Assembly (NCBI GenBank): GCA_009903905.1
Contig: WYEI01000074.1
Span: 1-28,118 of the forward strand
Direction of reading: 5' to 3'
Length of the DNA: 28,118 nucleotides
DNA from: Pyrobaculum sp.
Lineage (GTDB): Archaea > Thermoproteota > Thermoprotei > Thermoproteales > Thermoproteaceae
Shown: positions 23,098 to 28,118 of the stretch, piece by piece
Position numbering within the stretch: position 1 is the stretch's first letter
Layout of the letters: each line of letters starts with the position of its first letter
Notes under the pieces: model-generated
What the model was told of the DNA's origin: nothing
Databases searched by the model: none
The model's input: only the letters and a program-made list of their open reading frames with translations
Position numbers and translations under genes: made by a program

Positions 23098-23107
23098 CAT
23101 TTATAAC
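23098..23107 (-). promoter_or_regulatory. TATA box of the ncRNA candidate
   Basis: On the minus strand it reads GTTATAAATG, with its centre 24 nt before 23079, where the terminal helix starts. No minus-strand ORF begins in range, so the box is best explained by an RNA gene. Confidence 0.6.
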
Positions 23108-23195
23108 AGTTATACAGTAATACCCATGTATTATCTTTTTTATTTGTTGTTTGTAAAGTGCAACTATTTAAGCATTCTGATATAGAGACGACAGG

Positions 23196-23203
23196 CTTAT
23201 ATA
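23196..23203 (+). promoter_or_regulatory. TATA box of the cyclase/homoserine kinase operon
   Basis: CTTATATA is centred about 23 nt before the ATG at 23223. The A/T-rich stretch 23080-23195 upstream separates it from the divergent ncRNA promoter and holds no ORF. Confidence 0.65.
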
Positions 23204-23222
23204 CTTAGGCCTTCGCGTAGCT

Positions 23223-23855
23223 ATGTATGTCGACTTAACCATGGCAGTGGGGCCGGGGACGGCTGTGTTTCCAGGATACCCGCGGCCTGCCGTTCTTCAG
23301 TGGAGCAAGATAGACGTCCACGGCTACTACAGCAATGTGTTGTTCTTCCCCGAGCACGTGGCGACACATGTGGACTCCCCCGCCCACTTCGTCCCCGGCG
23401 CGAAGACCGTGGACCAGCTAGATGTCTCTAAGTTCTTCGGGAGGTTTGTCGCCGTTGACTTCAGCCGCCTCCCCCCGAGGGCCGCCATTGGGTTGAGGCA
23501 GTTTGAGGAGGCGCTTCCGCGGGGCGTGGAGCTGGGGCCGGGCTGGGTCGTGCTGATAAGAACCGGTTACGACGCGTATGCAGGAACCGACAAGTGGCTG
23601 GAGCACCCCGACATCTCGCCGGAACTGGCGGAGCACCTCGCCAAGCTTGGGGTAAACGCCGTCGGTGTCGACGCCCCCAGCCCCGACCACGCGCCCTTTG
23701 AGATACACAAAATCCTGCTCAGCCGCGAGGTTCTGATATACGAAAACCTCACTAACCTACCCGCAGTGGTTGGGCGCACCGGCCAATTCATAGGCCTCCC
23801 CATAAAGGTGGCTGGTGGCAGCGGGGCGCCTGTGAGGGCCGTCGCAGTCGTATGA
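23223..23855 (+). CDS. Cyclase-family metal hydrolase (kynurenine formamidase-like)
   Basis: The 210-residue protein belongs to the cyclase family (PF04199). Its signature [13 protein letters not shown] supplies metal ligands H45, H49 and D51, with H55 following, matching HxGTHxDxPxH. Later [20 protein letters not shown] and IYENLTNL (the conserved Glu near the end) complete the active site. Family members hydrolyse amide, ester or lactone-like bonds: N-formylkynurenine formamidase (KynB), isatin hydrolase and polyketide cyclases. The stop overlaps the homoserine kinase start by ATGA, so the genes are coupled, but no kynurenine pathway gene is near and the true substrate is uncertain. Start is an ATG with a TATA box at the right distance. 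Cytosolic. Confidence 0.9.
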   Translation: MYVDLTMAVGPGTAVFPGYPRPAVLQWSKIDVHGYYSNVLFFPEHVATHVDSPAHFVPGAKTVDQLDVSKFFGRFVAVDFSRLPPRAAIGLRQFEEALPRGVELGPGWVVLIRTGYDAYAGTDKWLEHPDISPELAEHLAKLGVNAVGVDAPSPDHAPFEIHKILLSREVLIYENLTNLPAVVGRTGQFIGLPIKVAGGSGAPVRAVAVV

Positions 23856-24745
23856 GGGCCTACTCCACCAGCGCCAACCTGGGCTCAGGCTTCGACGTCG
23901 TCGCCGTCGCCCACGACGCCTACTTCGCCGAGGCGTACGTAAAGGTGGAGTCGGGGTGCGGGGTGCACGTCAGGTTTAGGGGGTTCGACCCGGGGGAGGA
24001 CAACACCGTGAAGAGGGCCTTCAGCCACTTGTTCGAGCGGCTTGGCCGTTGCTGGGGCGTGGAGGTGGAGGTGGATAACAGAATCCCCATCGCGAGGGGG
24101 CTGGGCAGCAGCGGGGCCTCCTCGGCGGCGGCGCTGGCGGCTTTTCTCCGGGAGGCGGGGCTGAGGGTGGATCCGCGGCTTGTGGTGGAGGCGGCCGGCC
24201 TCGGCGAGGCGGCGGCCGCCGGGTCGCCGCATTTCGACAACGTGGCGGCGGCAGCTCTCGGCGGCGCCGTGGTCATAGTCTCTACCCAGCCTCTTGAGGT
24301 GGTTAAATTCTCGCCGAGGCTAACCTTCGTGGTGGGCGTCCCCGACGTGCCGCCTATGCCTGAAAAGACTAAGCTCATGCGTGGCGTGTTGCCGCGGGAG
24401 GTGCCGTTTAGGACCTACGTGGCTCAGCTTTCGCGGGTTGCCGCGCTTGTGGCGGGGCTGGCATCCTCCGACCCCCAGCTGGTTGCCCTGGGCATGCGGG
24501 ACGACGTGGTGGAGCCGGCCCGGTCTCCCTTTGTCCACGGATACGCCAGGTTGAAGAGATACGCCGCCGAGGCCGGGGCCTTGGCCGTCGCCATCTCCGG
24601 CGCCGGCCCCTCCGTCGTTGCGCTGGTGGATGAGAAACACATCGACGCCGTGAAGAACGCCATGGCCAAGGCCTACGCCGAGGAGGGGATACGCGCCGAG
24701 GTCAAGGTGGCCTCCGTCGCAGGCGGCGCGTTAGAAAATATTTAA
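23852..24745 (+). CDS. thrB: Homoserine kinase (GHMP family)
   Basis: The 297-residue enzyme phosphorylates homoserine with ATP on the way to threonine. Motifs: N-terminal [16 protein letters not shown] (5-20), the homoserine-kinase form of the GHMP first motif; the ATP-binding loop [17 protein letters not shown] (79-95); [14 protein letters not shown], equal to the ThrB signature SxHxDNVxPxxxGG (with Ala for the usual Pro); and the C-terminal GHMP motif [14 protein letters not shown]. Its length is normal. It starts at the ATG in the ATGA overlap with the cyclase-family gene and is followed, 18 nt later, by an independently promoted ATP-cone gene. No other threonine-pathway genes are in the window. 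Mevalonate-kinase-like alternatives are unlikely given the NLGSGFD and DNV motifs. Confidence 0.93.
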   Translation: MRAYSTSANLGSGFDVVAVAHDAYFAEAYVKVESGCGVHVRFRGFDPGEDNTVKRAFSHLFERLGRCWGVEVEVDNRIPIARGLGSSGASSAAALAAFLREAGLRVDPRLVVEAAGLGEAAAAGSPHFDNVAAAALGGAVVIVSTQPLEVVKFSPRLTFVVGVPDVPPMPEKTKLMRGVLPREVPFRTYVAQLSRVAALVAGLASSDPQLVALGMRDDVVEPARSPFVHGYARLKRYAAEAGALAVAISGAGPSVVALVDEKHIDAVKNAMAKAYAEEGIRAEVKVASVAGGALENI

Positions 24746-24748
24746 AAG
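24738..24748 (+). promoter_or_regulatory. TATA box of the ATP-cone gene
   Basis: ATATTTAAAAG overlaps the last codons of thrB, and its centre is about 21 nt before the ATG at 24764. Confidence 0.6.
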
Positions 24749-24763
24749 AGTGTCAATTTATAC

Positions 24764-25039
24764 ATGGTTAAGGTGGTGAAAAGAGATGGTAAAGAGGAGG
24801 AGTTTATACCTGAGAAGGTTGTGGTAAGTATACTCAAGGCCGGGGCGCCTGTGGACGTGGCGAGGAGAATTGCGAAGAAGGTGGAGTGTATGGTTATGGA
24901 GAGGGAGAACGTGACGGCGAAGGAGCTGACGCGGTACATACTGGCCGAGTTGAAGAAGGTGAACGAAGAGTGGTACCGGAACTGGATCGTCTTCGACCAG
25001 GCGGTTAAGAGGAGGCGGACTGAGGAGGAGTTGAAGTAA
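24764..25039 (+). CDS. Stand-alone ATP-cone domain protein
   Basis: Almost the whole 91-residue protein is one ATP-cone: VVKRDGKEEEFIPEKVVVSI (4-23) matches the start of the domain (xVxKRDGxxexFdxeKv), followed by the helices AGAPVDVARRIAKKVE and VTAKELTRYILAEL. The usual ending YxxY is replaced by YRNWIVFDQAVK. ATP-cones sense ATP/dATP in ribonucleotide reductases and in the repressor NrdR; here there is no zinc ribbon and no reductase domain. It may be a free nucleotide-sensing regulator that acts on a partner. It has its own promoter, and its 3' end overlaps the convergent FAU-1 gene by 35 nt, so antisense effects are possible. Confidence 0.88.
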   Translation: MVKVVKRDGKEEEFIPEKVVVSILKAGAPVDVARRIAKKVECMVMERENVTAKELTRYILAELKKVNEEWYRNWIVFDQAVKRRRTEEELK

Positions 25040-26354
25040 CCCCCTCGGGTGTGCAGTACATTTTTTCACCCGGCGCAAGCCTAACCGGATCTCTCAGCCT
25101 CTCCGGGAAGGCGTCGGCGTAGCGGCTGAACTCCTCTAAGTCGAGGGTTTTCTCCTCGCCGTTGTAGACCTTGTCGACGAGGAGGTCGATGTAAACCACG
25201 CGGCGGCCCCACTCCGGCTCGGTGTTGATGTTTAGGTACGTCCCCACGTGTCTGCCCCCGGCGTCGTAGTAGCTGTGGACCACGTAGTGGCCTCTCCGCG
25301 GTATGCAGGTAATGGCGTAGAACCCCTTCTCGATCTTGACGCCGATTCCGTCTAACACGCCGCCCGGCTTCAAGACCCGCCTCACCACGAGCATCTGAGG
25401 CGTCTTCCGTATCACCTCCCCCCGCATCTTCACCACGTCGCCCCAGGGCTTTATGTGGAGTATCTCCACGGCCTCCTCCGCGAGGAACTCAACAGCCTTC
25501 TCGTACACGTCCACGCCTGCGTAGTCCAGCAGGTCTAGACATCTGCCGAGGCCCTGCGCCCTCAGGGCGTGGTGCCCCTTGGCAGTGGGCGCGGCGGCGG
25601 AGCGCGCGGCGTCCAGCCGCTCCTTTGCGTACTTGTCAAAGAGAGCCACGGCGAGACACTTGCCGCGTCTGAGCACCGCGCCGGGGGGCCCGCCTTGAGA
25701 CACGCGGAGCATCTCTCTGTACAGCTCCTGCGCCTCCTTCGCCAAGTCCTCCTCCCCGGCGTAGCGCGCCGACGACTTAAAGCGGAGGCCTAGAGAGGCG
25801 TAGTTCCTCAGCTTCGTCTCGGCGAGGATCCTAAGCCTCAGCCTCTCCTCGGGGGGTATGTGTCTGCTGTAGGCGACCCGGCCCGTGGTGTTGAGCTCTA
25901 GGTACTTCCCCTCCACCACAATCTCAGGCGCGGCGACGCCCCGCGCCGGCCCCAGCGGCGGCTTTAAGACCGTGTAGACCGACACGGCGTCCTGCTCCAC
26001 CACGTAGCGGCTGGGCACATCGAAGAGGAGGCCGCCGGGCCCCTCCACGACATTTCCGCCGACGGCCCGCCCCACGAAGACCTCGTGCCGCCCCACTGGC
26101 GAGGTGAAGACCACAGGCTCTGCGTAGTCCCTCAGCAGCCGTAGAAACTCCTCGACGGCCGGGCAGTCGCCGAGTAGCACCACCCCGCTCCTCGACAGGT
26201 GGTCCTTCACGGTAAGGTCCGGCGGCGAGTAGTCCGGCTCTATGCCGAGCCTCGCCGCCACCTTCGGCGTCGCCTGGACCACCTTAAACCCCCAGTCCAG
26301 CGCCAGCTTGGTTAGGGCGGTGGCGTAAATCCCCCTAACTCGTATCTTGAACAC
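25005..26354 (-). CDS. fau-1: FAU-1 family RNase E/G-like RNA-binding protein
   Basis: Start chosen at the GTG at 26354 (VFKIRVRGIYATALTKLALD), about 23 nt after a TATA box at 26373-26381 on the minus strand; the same frame is open for another 573 nt upstream but crosses the promoter and the antisense of the radical SAM gene. The 449-residue protein has an N-terminal RNase E/G-like RNA-binding part (VRGIYATALTKL, IEPDYSPPDLTVKD, VGRHEVFVGRAV), a central helical region, and a C-terminal DUF402 domain (about 330-425: KPGGVLDGIGVKIEKGFYAI, HYVVHSYYDAGG, VGTYLNINTEPEW). FAU-1 from Pyrococcus binds AU-rich RNA and has ribonuclease activity linked to rRNA processing. The C-terminus overlaps the convergent ATP-cone gene by 35 nt. 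Cytosolic. Confidence 0.9.
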   Translation of the reverse strand: MFKIRVRGIYATALTKLALDWGFKVVQATPKVAARLGIEPDYSPPDLTVKDHLSRSGVVLLGDCPAVEEFLRLLRDYAEPVVFTSPVGRHEVFVGRAVGGNVVEGPGGLLFDVPSRYVVEQDAVSVYTVLKPPLGPARGVAAPEIVVEGKYLELNTTGRVAYSRHIPPEERLRLRILAETKLRNYASLGLRFKSSARYAGEEDLAKEAQELYREMLRVSQGGPPGAVLRRGKCLAVALFDKYAKERLDAARSAAAPTAKGHHALRAQGLGRCLDLLDYAGVDVYEKAVEFLAEEAVEILHIKPWGDVVKMRGEVIRKTPQMLVVRRVLKPGGVLDGIGVKIEKGFYAITCIPRRGHYVVHSYYDAGGRHVGTYLNINTEPEWGRRVVYIDLLVDKVYNGEEKTLDLEEFSRYADAFPERLRDPVRLAPGEKMYCTPEGVTSTPPQSASS

Positions 26355-26763
26355 AGCCAGAGGAAATCGGAGTTTATAAAAGCCTTGGCGACAAGTTGCG
26401 CCCGCGGCGGGGGAGCCAGCTGGTTTCGCCATTGAGGACTCGGCGCGGTATAGAGACGACGTTGAAGCCGTCATTAGTGTGGAGGGGCGTTCGACTGGTC
26501 TGCGGAGTGCGGCTACTTCAACGGCAAGTCTATGCAAGCGATGTAGGACCTTGTTTACGGATGGGGTTTGCGCCTCGATAAAGGCCAAGGCTGGTGTCTC
26601 CAGCGGAGCCGTAGCGGTCTTTTTAACGCCATAGATGGAAAAGCTCGACACGGTTGGGAAACTGGGAGCAGAGGCCGGTAGCGGCTTATTTAAACCGGCG
26701 GGTTGATAGATGCGCCGAGTGGTGAGGAGTCCTTCCGCTTCTGATCTGTTAAGAGATTTATAG
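26355..26763. other. Intergenic region of about 400 nt with weak coding and promoter signals
   Basis: The region holds the FAU-1 TATA box (26373-26381) and two plus-strand boxes, TATTTAAA (26687-26694) and ATTTATAG (26754-26761), that could serve the radical SAM gene. A plus-strand frame is open from 26385 to TAG 26632-26634 and encodes SLCKRCRTLFTDGVCASIKA, a possible zinc-binding CxxC segment, but it has no good start except a GTG at 26479 (51 codons) with only a weak box upstream. The minus-strand open frame here has no promoter of its own and unlikely composition. A 17-codon ORF (26710-26763) ends exactly where the ATG at 26764 begins. I cannot support a gene with confidence. Confidence 0.3.
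26373..26381 (-). promoter_or_regulatory. TATA box of the FAU-1 gene
   Basis: Minus-strand TTTATAAAC is centred about 23 nt before the GTG at 26354. It sets the start of the FAU-1 gene well inside the longer open frame. Confidence 0.65.
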
Positions 26764-27924
26764 ATGACTGTCTTGTGTCCTGTGATCCCCATCAGCGTGA
26801 TGGCGACGGGGGTGGGCACCACCTCTTTTAGGGTCAAGGGCAGGTTCGGCGTGGGGAGGCCGAGCGATTTCTCGGCGCCGCTCCGGCCTATTGTGAGCTG
26901 GAATATCACGCGGCGGTGCAACCTCAAGTGTCTCCACTGCTACATAGACGCTGGGCCTGCGGAGGCTGGGGAGCTGTCGACGGAGGAGGCGCTCAGGCTG
27001 GTGGATCAGATGGCGGAGGTGGGGGTGCCGCTTATCCTCTTCACCGGCGGCGAGCCTCTGGCGAGGCCTGACTTTTTCCAAATCGCGGCTAGGGCGGGGG
27101 AGCTGGGGATTAAGCTGGTGCTTTCCACCAACGGGACTCTCATAACGCCTGACGTGGCAAAGAGGCTTAAGGAGCTGGGCTTCGTCTACGTGGGGGTCAG
27201 CCTAGACTCCATAGACGAGAGGTTTCACGACGCGTTTAGGGGGGTGCCGGGGAGCTTCGCCGCGGCGCTCGCCGGGATTAAAAACGCCTTAGTAGCCGGG
27301 CTGGACGTGGGGCTTAGGTTCACCGTCACCGCCAAGAACATCCACGAGGTTGGGCAGTACGTGGACTTCGCCGCGGCGCTCGGCGTGAGGAGGATAACCT
27401 TCTACCACCTCTCAGCCGCAGGCAGGGCCCAGAAGCTCCCCCCAGACTGGTGGTACACGCCGGAGCAGTACCGCCAGTTCATGGAAACCCTCATCGCCAA
27501 GGCCCGGCAGTACACCGGCAAGCTGGAGATAGAGACCACCCTCGCCCCCTTCGACGGGATATACCTAGCCCTCACGCTGGGCAACGGCGACGAGCAGTAC
27601 CTAAAGTTCGTGGAGTCAACCGGCGGATGCGGCAGGAAGATAATCTCCATATACCCCAACGGCGACGTCTACCCCTGCCAATTCATAGACTTCTACAAAC
27701 TCGGCAACGTACGGGAGAAACCCCTCAAGGAGATCTTGACCCCCGACAAGCTGGAGCCCTTCATACACACCGAGAAGTACCTCAGAGGCCCCAAATGCTC
27801 CGCCTGCCCCTACAAGCAGTACTGCAAAGGCGGCGACAGAGCCAGAGCCCACTACCTAACCGGCGACACTTTCGGCGACGACCCCCTCTGCCCAATACCC
27901 ACCCTCTTCGGCAAACCCCAATAA
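26764..27924 (+). CDS. Radical SAM/SPASM protein, AhbC/AhbD/NirJ-like
   Basis: From the ATG at 26764 the protein has 386 residues. The radical SAM cluster motif is CNLKCLHC (C52, C56, C59) after VSWNITRR, with [12 protein letters not shown] and [16 protein letters not shown] as the SAM-binding parts. The C-terminal SPASM-type region carries [33 protein letters not shown] and [18 protein letters not shown], enough cysteines for an auxiliary iron-sulfur cluster. This set resembles the enzymes of alternative heme and heme d1 synthesis (AhbC, AhbD, NirJ) and peptide-maturing SPASM enzymes; the first is plausible in a respiring Thermoproteales, but nothing nearby confirms it. A TATA box at 26754-26761 would give a leaderless start at the GTG at 26782, removing six residues; the box at 26687-26694 would allow the ATG. 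It ends at an inverted-repeat terminator. Confidence 0.85.
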   Translation: MTVLCPVIPISVMATGVGTTSFRVKGRFGVGRPSDFSAPLRPIVSWNITRRCNLKCLHCYIDAGPAEAGELSTEEALRLVDQMAEVGVPLILFTGGEPLARPDFFQIAARAGELGIKLVLSTNGTLITPDVAKRLKELGFVYVGVSLDSIDERFHDAFRGVPGSFAAALAGIKNALVAGLDVGLRFTVTAKNIHEVGQYVDFAAALGVRRITFYHLSAAGRAQKLPPDWWYTPEQYRQFMETLIAKARQYTGKLEIETTLAPFDGIYLALTLGNGDEQYLKFVESTGGCGRKIISIYPNGDVYPCQFIDFYKLGNVREKPLKEILTPDKLEPFIHTEKYLRGPKCSACPYKQYCKGGDRARAHYLTGDTFGDDPLCPIPTLFGKPQ

Positions 27925-27951
27925 AAAGCCGCAACCCTACTGGCGGCTTTT
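27924..27951. terminator. Inverted-repeat, probably bidirectional terminator
   Basis: AAAAGCCGC (27924-27932) and GCGGCTTTT (27943-27951) form a perfect 9-bp stem with a 10-nt loop, with A and T runs at the outer ends so that both strands finish in T. It starts at the stop codon of the radical SAM gene, which suggests a convergent transcript from the right. Confidence 0.6.
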
Positions 27952-27963
27952 GACCAGCTCTCT

Positions 27964-28118
27964 TCAACCAAGCATCGCAGAAATCACCAGGAGAAGAGTC
28001 AACACCACGTAGAGGCACCTGCCACGTCCAATACTCCACCCCTCCAAAAATCCACAGGGCGTACCCCAACAAGAACCAGCTACAGGCGCCAACAGAGACA
28101 CTCCCGGCCCCCGTCCAC
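27964..28118 (-). CDS. Possible 3' end of a convergent membrane-protein gene, runs off the right edge
   Basis: On the minus strand, a frame open from the window edge ends at TGA (27964-27966) with a hydrophobic tail, CLYVVLTLLLVISAMLG, that looks like a C-terminal membrane helix. A second minus-strand frame just upstream reads ACSWFLLGYALWIFGGVEYW, also helix-like, so either a one-base shift lies near 28020 or one frame is chance. The facing terminator at 27924-27951 supports a gene here. Too little is visible to name it. Confidence 0.3.
   Translation of the reverse strand, partial: GRGPGVSLLAPVAGSCWGTPCGFLEGWSIGRGRCLYVVLTLLLVISAMLG

Noticed and set aside
26700..26746. C/D box sRNA-like TTGATAG ... 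CTGA upstream of the radical SAM gene
   Set aside because: C box is poor and the first guide would be about five nt, too short to work.
26355..26927. N-terminal extension of FAU-1 to 640 residues
   Set aside because: Crosses the FAU-1 TATA box and the antisense of the radical SAM gene; conserved family sequence begins at VFKIRVRGIYATA.

Overview
The window reads as chromosomal DNA of a hyperthermophilic crenarchaeon of the Thermoproteales, most like Pyrobaculum or Thermoproteus. The basis is high G+C coding DNA, short A/T-rich promoters with a TATA box about 21-27 nt before an ATG or GTG (leaderless transcripts), an archaeal aIF2 gamma gene, a FAU-1 type RNase E/G-like gene, and a tRNA-His with a 16-nt bulge-helix-bulge intron in its T loop. 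No IS element, CRISPR array or rRNA was seen.

Layout. 1-1.7 kb: three overlapping membrane-protein genes; the first is cut by the left edge and looks like an integral-membrane zinc metallopeptidase (HExxH plus a downstream Glu). 1.7-4.8 kb: a secreted, membrane-anchored CARDB-type protein overlapping a MacB/FtsX-type ABC permease with no ATPase gene beside it. 4.8-5.7 kb: a decayed toxin-antitoxin locus with two duplicated UPF0175-like antitoxin genes on either side of a PIN toxin gene interrupted by an in-frame TAA. 5.8-7.9 kb (minus): a Nudix hydrolase and aIF2 gamma.

7.9-15.8 kb is a nutrient-uptake and cell-surface block: an ABC ATPase and a fused double permease (plus), a Thr/Pro-stalked solute-binding protein (minus, convergent), then, divergent from it, a coiled-coil anchored surface protein overlapping a secreted, stalked metallophosphoesterase. 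The binding protein and the phosphoesterase share a nearly identical 111-nt stalk segment in inverted orientation. 15.75-16.63 kb (minus) holds three small genes (66 aa, 117 aa with a membrane anchor, about 74 aa winged-helix-like), each with its own TATA box.

16.77-18.80 kb is a two-gene AAA ATPase plus TOPRIM/DUF4276/RloB-like module with visibly lower G+C, the best candidate for a defence system. Behind it lie a 28-codon leaderless ORF (minus) and the intron-containing tRNA-His. 19.2-22.9 kb: a SixA-like phosphatase, a GT2 glycosyltransferase, an APC permease and an SDR oxidoreductase.

22.93-23.08 kb (minus) holds a strong unassigned ncRNA candidate: TATA box, 18-bp terminal helix including three G:U pairs that favour this strand, internal hairpins and a T-rich end. 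23.2-25.0 kb: a cyclase/kynurenine-formamidase-like enzyme overlapping homoserine kinase, then a free-standing ATP-cone protein. 25.0-26.35 kb (minus): FAU-1. 26.78-27.92 kb: a radical SAM/SPASM protein ending at an inverted-repeat terminator, with a possible convergent gene running off the right edge.

Many gene starts below are moved to the ATG/GTG that lies one TATA-box distance downstream of a clear box; these are inferences from spacing.
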